DNA of 42,022 nt from an uncultured bacterium (GCA_913050645.1 CAJXAG010000003.1:1-42022); one strand, 5' to 3'; counted from the first letter of the stretch, positions 31,131 to 39,779 are shown. Translations and numbers: made by a program. Notes: generated by a model not told the origin, from the letters alone.

Positions 31131-33281
31131 ATGAATACCTCACTACACCAAACGACACTTGCTAAAATTGTTAAGCGCAACGGCACATCGGTTACATTTG
31201 ATCCGAGAAAGATTACTCGGGCAATTGAAAAAGCGATGCGTGCAACTGACACTTATACTGAGAATGCACCACTAGAGATTACGAATACGGTGTTGCATTC
31301 GCTTGAGGCGGCACAGAAAGATCGTCCCCAGTATATTCCCACTGTTGAAGAAATACAGGACTTGATTGAAGCTGAGCTCATGCGACAAGACTATACCGAG
31401 ACTGCAAAAGCATATATTCTCTATCGTGAACAACATGCACATATTCGACGGATGGTTAACACCGAAACTGTCGATTTAGTTGATCAGTACCTCGATCGCG
31501 CGGACTGGCAGGTAAAAGAAAATAGCAATATGGCCTTTTCGCTACAAGGTCTCAACAACTATATTGCTTCGGAGGTCAGTAAGACCTACTGGCTGGATAA
31601 GATATATCCAAAAGAAATAAAGAAAGCTCATCTTGCAGGGGACTTCCACATTCACGACCTGAACTTACTTTCAGTGTACTGCGTGGGATGGGATTTGTAT
31701 GATGTGCTTGTACGGGGGTTCGGCGGTGTACCGGGCAAAGTACAAAGTAAGCCAGCAAGACACTTTCGCAGTGCGCTTGGGCAGCTCGTCAACTTCTTCT
31801 ACACGCTGCAAGGTGAGGCGGCTGGTGCACAAGCATTCTCAAATGTAGACACCCTTCTCGCACCATTTATTTGGTACGATCACCTTTCCTACGACGAGGT
31901 TAAACAAGCAATACAAGAATTTGTTTTTAACGTAAACATTCCAACACGAGTTGGATTCCAAACACCATTTACGAATATCACCCTTGATCTCACTACCCCA
32001 AAACACTACGCAAACATGCGTGTAGTGCGCGGTGGAGAGAAAATGAAAGAAACGTACGGCGAGTTCCAACGAGAGATGGATATGTTCAACCAGGCTTTTC
32101 TTGAAGTTATGTGTGAAGGTGATGCATCGGGCCGTGTCTTCACTTTTCCGATTCCTACCTATAACATTACTGAAGACTTTGACTGGGATAGTGATCGGGT
32201 TAAAAACCTGTGGGAATCTTCAGCAAAGTATGGCATTCCGTACTTCTCAAACTTTATAAATTCTGACATGAGCCCAGACGATGCACGTTCCATGTGTTGT
32301 CGACTGCGCATTGATAATCGTGAGCTCTACAAGCGCGGAGGTGGACTTTTTGGTGCCAATCCTCTCACGGGCTCAATTGGTGTGGTCACAGTCAATTTGC
32401 CACGGATTGGACACGAAGCAAAAACGAAGGATGAGTTTTTTGAGAAACTATTCTTGCTTATGGATACCGCCAAGGAGAGTCTTGAAATTAAACGAAAAGT
32501 ACTAGAAAGAATGACCGATGCTAACCTGTATCCGTACACAAAATACTATCTTGAAAATATAAAACTTGGCTTTGGTTCTTATTGGCAAAACCATTTCTCA
32601 ACCATTGGACTGGTTGGGGCCAATGAAGCTTTGAAGATGTTGCTTGGCGTTGATATTACTACCGAAGAAGGCAACGCTTTCGCCGCAGAAATTCTCACAC
32701 GTATGCGTGATCGGCTCGCGGACTATCAGGAGGAGACGGGTAATAATTACAACCTTGAAGCAACGCCAGCCGAAGGGACTTCATATCGTTTAGCCTTACT
32801 TGACCAAAAGTGTTTTGCTGACATGCAGTTCGCCAATGGTGTGGGGCAGGATGTTGTTGATCCGTATTATACCAATTCAACACATACTCCCGTTAACTTT
32901 TCTGATGATGTGTTTGAGCTTCTTGATGCCCAAGATGGTTTGCAGACAAAATATACAGGAGGTACCGTCATCCACTTCTTTCTTGGAGAACGTGTTGATG
33001 ATCCGGAGTCTGTGAAACAGCTCGTGAAAAAGATATGCTCTAATTACCGCCTGCCGTACTTTACGCTCTCTCCGACCTTTAGTGTCTGTGTTACGCATGG
33101 ATACCAAAATGGTGAGGTGCACGAATGTCCCAAATGTGGCGCACTGTGTGAGGTGTACACTAGAATTGTTGGCTACCTCCGTCCTGTTGAGCAGTGGAAT
33201 AAAGGAAAAAGAGCTGAGTACGATGATCGGACGACCGTTCCGGCACGTGACGTGTCTACCTCTGAGAGTGTATGCGGCTAG
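31131..33281 (+). CDS. nrdD: Anaerobic ribonucleoside-triphosphate reductase (class III)
   Basis: The 716-residue enzyme makes deoxynucleotides from NTPs without oxygen. An ATP-cone lies at about 10-105 (KIVKRNGTSVTFDPRKITRA). The barrel has SVYCVGWDLYDVLVRGFGGV and NVDTLLAPFIWYD regions, and a long central body follows. The C-terminus has a zinc site (CVTHGYQNGEVHECPKCGAL, with a further Cys) and the glycyl-radical loop RIVGYLRPV with Gly681. A 35-residue tail follows the usual end. The gene starts a five-gene operon that supplies its activase, iron-sulfur assembly and a reductase. Its ATG has no strong Shine-Dalgarno. Confidence 0.95.
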   Translation: MNTSLHQTTLAKIVKRNGTSVTFDPRKITRAIEKAMRATDTYTENAPLEITNTVLHSLEAAQKDRPQYIPTVEEIQDLIEAELMRQDYTETAKAYILYREQHAHIRRMVNTETVDLVDQYLDRADWQVKENSNMAFSLQGLNNYIASEVSKTYWLDKIYPKEIKKAHLAGDFHIHDLNLLSVYCVGWDLYDVLVRGFGGVPGKVQSKPARHFRSALGQLVNFFYTLQGEAAGAQAFSNVDTLLAPFIWYDHLSYDEVKQAIQEFVFNVNIPTRVGFQTPFTNITLDLTTPKHYANMRVVRGGEKMKETYGEFQREMDMFNQAFLEVMCEGDASGRVFTFPIPTYNITEDFDWDSDRVKNLWESSAKYGIPYFSNFINSDMSPDDARSMCCRLRIDNRELYKRGGGLFGANPLTGSIGVVTVNLPRIGHEAKTKDEFFEKLFLLMDTAKESLEIKRKVLERMTDANLYPYTKYYLENIKLGFGSYWQNHFSTIGLVGANEALKMLLGVDITTEEGNAFAAEILTRMRDRLADYQEETGNNYNLEATPAEGTSYRLALLDQKCFADMQFANGVGQDVVDPYYTNSTHTPVNFSDDVFELLDAQDGLQTKYTGGTVIHFFLGERVDDPESVKQLVKKICSNYRLPYFTLSPTFSVCVTHGYQNGEVHECPKCGALCEVYTRIVGYLRPVEQWNKGKRAEYDDRTTVPARDVSTSESVCG

Positions 33282-33955
33282 GTGGACTACAAAAGTGTTC
33301 CTTAATAGATTATCCCAAAAAAGTATCCGCCATTGTTTTTACCGTTGGCTGCAATTTCCGCTGTCCATACTGTCACAACCCCGAGTTGGTTGATGAGACT
33401 GCTGATGAAATCTCTGAAGAAGCATTCTTTAGTTTTCTGATGAATCGTCGCGGCAAACTGGACGCCGTCACGGTCACGGGTGGGGAACCAACGGTACATG
33501 ATGATTTATTGAGCTTCCTTGAGAAAATTAAACAGCTTGGATTCCTCGTTAAGCTTGACAGTAATGGCACACACTCTGATATGCTTCGCGGTGCAATCGA
33601 CGCGAAACTGGTTGACTACATTGCCATGGATATAAAAGCACCGTTGCGTATGTACGAAGGAACGGTAGCACGACCCGTTGATATTGAAGAAATAAAAAAG
33701 AGCATTGCGTTGCTCAAAGAGGGGCAAGTAGCGTATGAGTTTCGTACCACGGTCATTAAGTCGCTGTTGTCGATTGAAGACTTTCACGAGATTGGTACTG
33801 CTATTGCCGGCGCAGATAGATATTACCTGCAAAAATTTGTACCAACCAAGTTACTCAATCCGGCATTTATCAAAAAGACTACGTATAGTGACGAAGAGTT
33901 TAGAGAAATAAAATCCATCATGGATTCTTATGTGACAACATGCAACATCAGATAA
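33272..33955 (+). CDS. nrdG: Anaerobic ribonucleotide reductase activating protein (radical SAM)
   Basis: The 227-residue protein has the radical-SAM cluster motif C27-x3-C31-x2-C34 (GCNFRCPYC). VTVTGGEPTVHDDLL is the SAM-binding GGEP segment, and KLDSNGTHSDML and DYIAMDIKAPL follow as barrel strands. It puts the glycyl radical on NrdD using a [4Fe-4S] cluster and SAM. It overlaps the end of nrdD by 10 bases. It resembles the longer, NrdG2-type activase rather than the ~155-residue E. coli NrdG. The next genes can build and reduce its cluster. Confidence 0.9.
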   Translation: MRLGGLQKCSLIDYPKKVSAIVFTVGCNFRCPYCHNPELVDETADEISEEAFFSFLMNRRGKLDAVTVTGGEPTVHDDLLSFLEKIKQLGFLVKLDSNGTHSDMLRGAIDAKLVDYIAMDIKAPLRMYEGTVARPVDIEEIKKSIALLKEGQVAYEFRTTVIKSLLSIEDFHEIGTAIAGADRYYLQKFVPTKLLNPAFIKKTTYSDEEFREIKSIMDSYVTTCNIR

Positions 33956-35160
33956 CCAAGCAACAGATCTATCTCGATCATGCGGCGACAACGCCGTTGT
34001 CGGAAACAGCTGGGGCTGCTATGGAAGCGTGTCTCTATGAGCCGTATGGTAACCCGTCATCAATGCATCAGATTGGACGCCAAGCGTACGACGCATTGTA
34101 TGCGAATCGTAGAACGCTTGCAGAAGCACTTTCAGCTGACCCGGACGAAGTCATTCTGACCGGAAGTGGCACCGAGTCAGATAACTTGGCGCTGCTTGGT
34201 CTTGCACGTCAACACCGCGAGCACGGTAACCACATTGTCATTTCAGCAATCGAGCACAAAGCAGTCTTGGCTGCAGCTAAACAGTTGGAACGGGAAGGTT
34301 TTTCAGTTACGCGTCTGCCAGTGGATGCGACTGGGATGGTGTCAGTGGTAGATCTGCAGACCGCATTGCGACCAGAAACAATTTTGGTATCGATTATGTA
34401 CGCCAACAATGAAATTGGAACCGTTGAGCCCATTGGTGACGTAGTGCAGGTATGCAAGGAGTTTCGGCCGAATAGTCAGTACCCGCTTGTACACACGGAT
34501 GCTTGTCAGGCAGTCGGTATGCTGCAGTGTGTTCCGCACGTGCTTGGGGTAGATGCCATGACCATTAATAGTTCAAAAATATACGGGCCAAAGGGGGTTG
34601 GTTTATTGTATCTGCGGCGAGGTGTGGCCATACAGCCACTGATTGTCGGAGGCGACCAAGAGCATGGTATGCGGGCTGGTACTGAAAATATCGCCCTTAT
34701 TGCCGGTTTTGCTGCGGCGTTGACCGAAGCTGTGGCATATACTCATACGCATGTTGTAGCGATGAGGAAACTACAATCCTACTTCATGCAGGAGTTGTTG
34801 GCCACGGTGCCAGACATTGCGTTCAACGGTCATCGAACTGACCGATTGCCGAACAATGTTCATGTCACCATCCCAGATATAGAAGGTGAGTCGTTAGTTT
34901 TAATGTTAAGCGAAGCGGGCATTTGTTGTGCAACTGGTTCAGCGTGTTCTTCGCTTGATCTTGAGCCTTCGCATGTGCTGCATGCCATTGGACAGAGTGC
35001 TGATGTGATACATGGCAGTGTACGCTTTACCTTTGGTAGAACGACAACTCAGGAAGCTCTGAGTCATACAGCACAGGTGTTGGGGGAAGTAGTGAAACGG
35101 CTTCGCACCATTACTGCATGTACAACGAAGGTTTACAAGCAACAAAAAGCACATATATGA
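33940..35160 (+). CDS. iscS: Cysteine desulfurase (IscS/NifS family)
   Basis: The 406-residue PLP enzyme takes sulfur from cysteine for Fe-S cluster assembly. It starts IYLDHAATTPLSETAG, with His106 stacking on PLP (SAIEHKAV), Asp187 (VHTDACQAVG), and PLP-Lys213 in INSSKIYGPKG. Catalytic Cys336 lies in CCATGSACSSLD, with the mobile loop typical of group I. It overlaps nrdG by 16 bases and the next gene by 4, so translation is coupled. The symbol iscS is used loosely; nifS would fit equally. Confidence 0.93.
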   Translation: MQHQITKQQIYLDHAATTPLSETAGAAMEACLYEPYGNPSSMHQIGRQAYDALYANRRTLAEALSADPDEVILTGSGTESDNLALLGLARQHREHGNHIVISAIEHKAVLAAAKQLEREGFSVTRLPVDATGMVSVVDLQTALRPETILVSIMYANNEIGTVEPIGDVVQVCKEFRPNSQYPLVHTDACQAVGMLQCVPHVLGVDAMTINSSKIYGPKGVGLLYLRRGVAIQPLIVGGDQEHGMRAGTENIALIAGFAAALTEAVAYTHTHVVAMRKLQSYFMQELLATVPDIAFNGHRTDRLPNNVHVTIPDIEGESLVLMLSEAGICCATGSACSSLDLEPSHVLHAIGQSADVIHGSVRFTFGRTTTQEALSHTAQVLGEVVKRLRTITACTTKVYKQQKAHI

Positions 35161-35594
35161 ACACAACACCAGACATCTACGCCTGCGCTGGCAAACCCTC
35201 ATGGATCTATAGTGACATAGTGAAAGATCATTTTTTTAAACCGAGAAATCTATTGATTGATGAAGAGCATTATGAGGCAGACGGTATTGGTATCGTTGGC
35301 AGTCCCGCCTGTGGTGACATGATGGTCGTTTGGATTAGAATTGATGATACGACGCAACAAATTAGTGAGTGCAAGTGGCGTACCTTCGGTTGTGCGTCGG
35401 CTATTGCCTCAACCTCAATGATGTCGGTAATGGCAACAGAAAATGGCGGTATGACACTGAAGCACGCCAAACGCCTGACACCAGAGGCAATTTTAGAACG
35501 ACTCGGTGGGCTACCAGAGAAGAAGTATCATTGCTCGGTACTTGGGCACCAAGCGCTACGGGAAGCAATTCTGGATTATGAGAATAAACAATAA
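35157..35594 (+). CDS. iscU: IscU/NifU-like Fe-S cluster scaffold
   Basis: The start is ATG 35157, overlapping the iscS stop (ATGA). The 145-residue protein keeps the scaffold ligands Cys52 (SPACGDMM), Asp54, Cys79 (FGCASAIASTS) and His125-Cys126 (KYHCSVLG). The IscU-type chaperone motif LPPVK is replaced by LPEKKYHC, and no C-terminal NifU domain is present. Clusters built here could go to NrdG, three genes upstream. The N-terminal IYACAGKPSWIYS extension is not typical. Confidence 0.9.
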   Translation: MNTTPDIYACAGKPSWIYSDIVKDHFFKPRNLLIDEEHYEADGIGIVGSPACGDMMVVWIRIDDTTQQISECKWRTFGCASAIASTSMMSVMATENGGMTLKHAKRLTPEAILERLGGLPEKKYHCSVLGHQALREAILDYENKQ

Positions 35595-35597
35595 TGT

Positions 35598-36305
35598 ATG
35601 GAACTTGGGCACGAATACCGTTGGACTGTAGCTAATGTACAAACAGAAACACCGCGGATAAAAAATATATATCTGGAATCTTGCAGTGAAAGACCAGTGT
35701 TTATCGCCGGGCAGTACTTGACGGTGAAGTTGCCTGATTGTAGTCCAGCCGAGGGCAAGGCATATAGTATTTCCAGCGCCCCCACAGAGTCACAGGTGCG
35801 TTTGAGCATCAAACGTATTGGTGTTTTTTCTGAAGCACTGTTGTCACTTCAGTCGGGAGATGAACTTATCACGACTGCTCCATATGGGTTTTTCTATCCT
35901 GAACCTGAAGAGAGCAGCCCGTTGGTATTTGTGGTCGGTGGCATTGGTATCACCCCATGTCTGAGTATTATAAAAGACCTCGCATACCAGCAAAACTCTC
36001 GACCGGTACAGCTACATTACTCAAACCAGACAGAATCCGATATCGCTTTTTTTGCAGAACTGGAACAACTTACAGCACAACATCCGAATCTCAGCGTAAT
36101 GCATTACGTCACGCGTGAGCAACCAGCCAACGATGCAGTTACGTTCGGCAGGATGACAATCAAGTCACTTCTCTCCCATGTTGATCTCAGTACAGATGCA
36201 GAGTTTTTTATTTGTGGATCAATGGATTTTACAAAAACCCTTTGGAAAGGACTCCACGGTGCAGGTGTGCCACAGCACCAATTGTATACTGAGGGTTTTT
36301 TCTGA
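35598..36305 (+). CDS. Ferredoxin/flavodoxin reductase-like flavoprotein
   Basis: The 235-residue protein has an FAD domain at about 5-100 (FIAGQYLTVKLPD, KAYSISSAP) and an NAD(P) domain with VVGGIGITPCLSIIK at about 110-124. It ends FFICGSMDFTKTLWKGL and a GVPQHQLYTEGFF tail, the FNR-superfamily end with an aromatic last residue. There is no 2Fe-2S domain, so it should pass electrons from NAD(P)H to a separate ferredoxin or flavodoxin, which could then reduce NrdG. Being fifth in the nrdDG operon supports that job, which is an inference. Confidence 0.85.
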   Translation: MELGHEYRWTVANVQTETPRIKNIYLESCSERPVFIAGQYLTVKLPDCSPAEGKAYSISSAPTESQVRLSIKRIGVFSEALLSLQSGDELITTAPYGFFYPEPEESSPLVFVVGGIGITPCLSIIKDLAYQQNSRPVQLHYSNQTESDIAFFAELEQLTAQHPNLSVMHYVTREQPANDAVTFGRMTIKSLLSHVDLSTDAEFFICGSMDFTKTLWKGLHGAGVPQHQLYTEGFF

Positions 36306-36345
36306 GATATGCTCAGTGAGATATTTTGTAAAATGCAAAAAAAGT

Positions 36346-36372
36346 AGGCTCCGCGAGTGTGTCGCGAAGCCT
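36346..36372. terminator. Bidirectional terminator
   Basis: AGGCT-C-CGCGA pairs with TCGCG-A-AGCCT (one mismatch), loop GTGTG; T-rich sequence lies on both sides. It ends the nrd operon and the convergent hypothetical gene. Confidence 0.75.
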
Positions 36373-36403
36373 GTTTGTTATTACTGGAGACTGTCCGGTT
36401 CGA

Positions 36404-36877
36404 CTAGAGCTCCAGGTAGGTCTTCTCAGTCCTTGGTGAAACGGAGAAGTCTGCAACCAGTCGGTCGGGTCCACTGCCTGTGAAGACGACGGCATTGTAT
36501 GGTGCAGAGATGCGCATTAGCAAATCTTCGGTAAAGCCAATGCGGCAGACACGATGTTCTGCGAAGTGGTGGTAGTAGCCAGTACGACCATTGTCCATGC
36601 ACCATTTCGTGTCATCGTCCCATCCGGGTATCGCTGTAAACTGAACCTGTACCCAGTCCTCGTCGTTGTCTTCGAGGGAGGTAAAGGTTGCAGTACACTC
36701 AATGTGGCCGTGGTATTTTCTGCTGCGACTGTATGAGTAATCGATGGATTTCAGGCCGCAAGCCATTTTTCCAGTGAGTACCTCGTACGCCATTACAGCA
36801 AGCCGCTCAAACGCTTGTTGAAGTGTTTGACGGCGGTGGTTTTTTGTCAAAAGGTCTAGTAGTTCTTGAGTCTTCAT
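36404..36877 (-). CDS. Hypothetical protein
   Basis: AAGGAG ten bases before ATG 36877 supports the start. The 157-residue product has a helical N-terminus (TQELLDLLTKNHRRQTLQQAF), a beta-rich middle (HIECTATFTS, DWVQVQFTAIPGW) and a Trp/His-rich loop (KWCMDNGRTGYYHHFAEHRV). No signal peptide or membrane helix is seen and no family is recognised. Its leader has a stem-loop (TTATCGG at 36923-36929 with CCGATAA at 36945-36951). It is divergent from another hypothetical gene. Confidence 0.65.
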   Translation of the reverse strand: MKTQELLDLLTKNHRRQTLQQAFERLAVMAYEVLTGKMACGLKSIDYSYSRSRKYHGHIECTATFTSLEDNDEDWVQVQFTAIPGWDDDTKWCMDNGRTGYYHHFAEHRVCRIGFTEDLLMRISAPYNAVVFTGSGPDRLVADFSVSPRTEKTYLEL

Positions 36878-37063
36878 CTTTCTATGCTCCTTGGTTGCCA
36901 GCGAGTGCTGGTGACGCAGAGCTTATCGGTCGCCTAAGGTTAGTCCGATAACTGGGAAGATCATGACATCTTAGGTTCTTTCAATTTATAACCAGCAGCT
37001 AGTATGCTGGTCACCCGTACCCAGTCGATAGGGAGTGAAAGTAGCTATATTTAAGCATAAAAT

Positions 37064-37093
37064 ATTGACTTTGTCAATAAAATGTGGTATTCT
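37064..37093 (+). promoter_or_regulatory. Promoter with overlapping palindromic operator
   Basis: -35 TTGACT (37065-37070), 17-base spacer, extended -10 TGG-TATTCT (37085-37093). The perfect palindrome ATTGAC-TTT-GTCAAT (37064-37078) covers the -35 box, as a repressor site would. Confidence 0.6.
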
Positions 37094-37098
37094 ACTTA

Positions 37099-37165
37099 GG
37101 TTGGTATTACTCCAACCCTATCGAGATACGCAGTCCCATGCGTATCGGGCATATCGCGCGATAGG
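37099..37165 (+). other. Structured 5' leader
   Basis: GGTTGG/CCAACC (37099-37117) is followed by CCTATCG/CGATAGG (37117-37165), which encloses GATACGCA/TGCGTATC (37125-37146). It ends 13 bases before the Shine-Dalgarno of the gene at 37195, so it may control translation or stabilise the mRNA. Confidence 0.5.
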
Positions 37166-37194
37166 AACCCTCACATATATGAAGGGAGACTACT

Positions 37195-37779
37195 ATGGGA
37201 CGTAACCTGGACTGGCTCTATAGCCACGCCACTCGCCTTGAACAGAAGTTCGGGGTGAACAAGTTCCTGAAAAGGAAAGGGGTCGTGCACGCGACCAAAG
37301 AACAGTTCGCTGACGATTGGGCTGCTAAGGTGCGCGAAGAACTTCGCGGCTGGAAGCCTGAAACACTTGGCAAGCTGATTGCCTGCGGTGCCCAGAGCAT
37401 GTCCAGTGCCCTTGAGCTTCGTACTGCGATGTCTGATATGAGCACTCAAGAATACAACAAGCTCAAGCATTATCCTGGTGCCATCTGGCTCGAAGAGCTG
37501 GCCACCCAGGTTTTGCTTGCTGCACTCTACGACGTGACCGTTATCACCGAAGGTCGCCGTCAGTCGCAGAAGGGAGAACATCCCTACGTCGACAACGGTC
37601 GGCAATGCTACCATGGTCGCACCGTTCAGGTGATCGAAAATGGTCGCCAGATCGAGATTCCGAACCCGTACTGGCGCTCGGAAGCAGTCGACGTGAGTGT
37701 CATCCCTGATGTACGCTTTGCGGGGCGGCATGAGGATGAATATCCTGGCCTGGAGCCGGAAGACATTCATATTCCGTAA
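37195..37779 (+). CDS. Hypothetical soluble protein
   Basis: GGGAG seven bases before ATG 37195 fixes the start. The 194-residue product is mostly helical (LYSHATRLEQKFGVNKFLKR; EELRGWKPETLGKLIACGAQ), then a polar, Tyr/Gly-rich C-terminal third (NGRQCYHGRTVQVIENGRQI) and an acidic end. There is no membrane segment or recognised motif. Codons are more GC-rich than in the early island. It is monocistronic, with a strong promoter, structured leader and double terminator, which suggests high or regulated expression. Confidence 0.65.
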   Translation: MGRNLDWLYSHATRLEQKFGVNKFLKRKGVVHATKEQFADDWAAKVREELRGWKPETLGKLIACGAQSMSSALELRTAMSDMSTQEYNKLKHYPGAIWLEELATQVLLAALYDVTVITEGRRQSQKGEHPYVDNGRQCYHGRTVQVIENGRQIEIPNPYWRSEAVDVSVIPDVRFAGRHEDEYPGLEPEDIHIP

Positions 37780-37792
37780 CTCCAACAATTCG

Positions 37793-37852
37793 AGGGTGAC
37801 GGAATATGCCGTCACCCTACAACTGCTACACCACACCGGTGTAGCTTTTTTT
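37793..37852 (+). terminator. Double hairpin terminator
   Basis: AGGGTGACGG/CCGTCACCCT (37793-37818) is followed by GCTACACC/GGTGTAGC and seven T (37825-37852). Confidence 0.88.
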
Positions 37853-37859
37853 ACATAAA

Positions 37860-37885
37860 AGAGCCCCGCATTTTTGCGGGGCTCT
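37860..37885 (-). terminator. Terminator after the NADAR-like gene
   Basis: AGAGCCCCGCA/TGCGGGGCTCT with TTTT loop; in the minus direction it is followed by TTTTATG. Confidence 0.85.
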
Positions 37886-37889
37886 AAAC

Positions 37890-38348
37890 TTAGGTACGTA
37901 ACCGGTCACGCAGTTCATAGAGTCTTGAAGTAAGTTCAAGAACGGTCAGAACAGTGTCGTGAGTGTCGTGCGACCCAATGGTGTGGATCAAGCGTTCGTT
38001 TCCGGTTTGTTGCAGAATTAGATGGAGTTCAGCTGATGCAGCAAAAGCAACATCATACAACCGATCGAGTAGGTCTTGGTAGTTCTGACTTGACCGTTGG
38101 TATACAACCCCGTTCCAGTGCAGCATTTGGGTGTCTTTCCAGTCATTGTGCGACCGCCCAGCTTTCTTAGCTGCTTTACCGTCAAGCCCACAGATACGAA
38201 CTTGCTCCGCCCAATCAGCGCATTTAAACGCTTGAAGCGGCCCTTCAAGACAGGTACAAGTCACACCGTCAAACGTGAACGGAAGGGGATTGAAGTTTGA
38301 GAGTTTTTTCTCAAGTGGGTTCTTCGAACCATAACCAATGTTCAGCAT
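37890..38348 (-). CDS. NADAR-like (YbiA-type) protein
   Basis: AGGAG seven bases upstream supports ATG 38348. The 152-residue protein has the NADAR pattern LSNFNPLPFTFDGVTCTCLE (F-x-N-F...pF...dG...s-E), then GPLQAFKCADWAEQVRICGL and AAKKAGRSHNDW, and a later LIHTIGSHDTHDTVLTVLEL where the family has a conserved His/Asp-x-x-LT. NADAR enzymes cleave N-glycosidic bonds of riboflavin intermediates or of ADP-ribosylated molecules, including removal of ADP-ribose from DNA. The Glu of SE is present as LEGP. Function in this organism is not known. Confidence 0.72.
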   Translation of the reverse strand: MLNIGYGSKNPLEKKLSNFNPLPFTFDGVTCTCLEGPLQAFKCADWAEQVRICGLDGKAAKKAGRSHNDWKDTQMLHWNGVVYQRSSQNYQDLLDRLYDVAFAASAELHLILQQTGNERLIHTIGSHDTHDTVLTVLELTSRLYELRDRLRT

Positions 38349-38474
38349 TGTATTTCTCCTCTTTTGTAAAGAACTACTGCACTGAGTATAGTGATCTCCA
38401 GATATTTTGCTTATATTTTAGTCACGTTTATAGATTTTTCTGAAATATCTTTTATATAAGCCATTATATTTATA

Positions 38475-38501
38475 TATAGTGTTGACGAAAATTACGTCAA
38501 T
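38475..38501 (+). promoter_or_regulatory. -10 box and palindrome before the second TrmB gene
   Basis: TATAGT (38475-38480) is followed by TTGACG-N7-CGTCAA (38482-38500), directly before ATG 38502. The position suits self-repression. The half-site TTGAC/GTCAA resembles the palindrome at 37064. Confidence 0.5.
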
Positions 38502-39347
38502 ATGTATCATGCAATCATGAAACAAAAGCTAAATGATGTACTGTACCCACTGGGCCTTACAAAGTCTGAGGTAGACGTATACTACAAACTTCTTGCCTAC
38601 GACCATGTAAACATAAGTGTGCTCAGTCGTGAGACAAAGATTCCGCGTACGTCGCTGTATACCATTCTCGCGACACTACAGAAACGAGAACTTGCTCGAC
38701 AGATAACTGTTGGTGGCCATAAAGAATGGCAGGCAGCTTCACCTGAGGAACTACAGGCGATAGTGAATCGCTCATACCAGGCGATGGAAAAAGTCATGCC
38801 TGATCTTGTGGGGCGGCAGGGATATAAAAGTCTTCATAAGAAAGGAACGGTTGAGTTTATTGCTGGGGAGAAAACAAAAAGTCGTGGAGCGTTGCGTACT
38901 CTCTATAGCAATTTGCGAGCGCTTCCGAAACATGAACATGTATATATAATTGAAGGACTTGGCTCTGTAGCGTATCGGTCCGGGTCATTTGGCTCGGCGT
39001 ATGCACGTGTATGGCAAAACCTACTAACCGATGCGTCGTTTGTGCTCCATGCAGTAGTGTCACGATCTTCATTGGAAGAAATTCTTGCACTCGATAAAAG
39101 TACTCTGCAACTTTTTTTGAAGACACCCATTAGTCTGTATGTACTTGATGATGATGCACTTGATTTTAGTTGTGACATTGTTGTGCACAAAGAACAGGTG
39201 TTTTTTGCACACCCGCCACATAACACTGCAGCAATCATAAACTACAAATACACCGCTGATGCGATGATGAGCGTGTTTGACAGCGTAGTGCTTAGTGCAC
39301 AGAAAGTTAATCTGCAGGCAGAGGTACACAAGCGATTGGGTATATAG
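38502..39347 (+). CDS. TrmB-family transcriptional regulator
   Basis: The 281-residue protein (or 276 from the ATG at 38517) has a TrmB-type winged helix at about 10-75 (LGLTKSEVDVYYKLLAYDHV, then ISVLSRETKIPRTSLYTILATL in parts), a helical linker, and an effector-like domain starting with GTVEFIAGEKTKSRGALRTL. The pattern of the C-terminal domain is like the regulator at 24015 but not close in sequence. It precedes the pyrophosphatase by one base. Its likely operator lies between the -10 box and the start codon. Confidence 0.85.
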   Translation: MYHAIMKQKLNDVLYPLGLTKSEVDVYYKLLAYDHVNISVLSRETKIPRTSLYTILATLQKRELARQITVGGHKEWQAASPEELQAIVNRSYQAMEKVMPDLVGRQGYKSLHKKGTVEFIAGEKTKSRGALRTLYSNLRALPKHEHVYIIEGLGSVAYRSGSFGSAYARVWQNLLTDASFVLHAVVSRSSLEEILALDKSTLQLFLKTPISLYVLDDDALDFSCDIVVHKEQVFFAHPPHNTAAIINYKYTADAMMSVFDSVVLSAQKVNLQAEVHKRLGI

Positions 39348-39348
39348 T

Positions 39349-39714
39349 ATGGATATGGAAATGGCATACACAAACGCAAAAGATTTTTTAAGAAAGACGG
39401 TAACTATAGAGATGGACCGGCCGCTTGGAAGCGTCCATCCAAAGCATGGCTTTGTGTATGAATTGAACTATGGGTTTGTTCCGGGGACACGCTCACCTGA
39501 CGGGGAAGAGCTCGATGCATATGTGCTTGGTGTTGACGAACCACTGCAAACGTTTGAAGGTGTGTGTATCGCGATTATTCACCGTACCAACGATGACGAC
39601 GACAAGTTGATTGTGGTGCCTTCTGACAAAACTGACATCACTGATGAAGAGATCCGAAAGAAGACACACTTTCAAGAACAGTGGTTTGAATCAGAAATTG
39701 TTCGTAACAATTAA
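39349..39714 (+). CDS. Short inorganic pyrophosphatase
   Basis: The start is ATG 39349, just after the TrmB stop codon. The 121-residue protein has the family-I pyrophosphatase core: VHPKHGFVYELNYGFVPGTRS and the metal site DGEELDAYVLG with Asp51 and Asp56. The usual third acidic cluster (KDxxxxD) corresponds to SDKTDITDEE. It is shorter than the ~175-residue PpaI enzymes, but short versions are common in CPR and some Firmicutes. It hydrolyses PPi released by synthesis of nucleic acids. Confidence 0.82.
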   Translation: MDMEMAYTNAKDFLRKTVTIEMDRPLGSVHPKHGFVYELNYGFVPGTRSPDGEELDAYVLGVDEPLQTFEGVCIAIIHRTNDDDDKLIVVPSDKTDITDEEIRKKTHFQEQWFESEIVRNN

Positions 39715-39743
39715 AGGGAAGGCTTTTGCCGGATACTTCTCTT

Positions 39744-39779
39744 CGAAATTTCGAACGAAATTTCGAACGAAATTGCGAA
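39744..39779. repeat. Three tandem 12-bp units
   Basis: CGAAATTTCGAA at 39744-39755 and 39756-39767, and CGAAATTGCGAA at 39768-39779. Each unit contains the palindrome CGAAATTTCG. It lies in the gap after the pyrophosphatase gene. Confidence 0.85.

Noticed and set aside
39744..39779. Short CRISPR array
   Set aside because: The units are only 12 bases and directly adjacent, with no spacers and no cas genes nearby.
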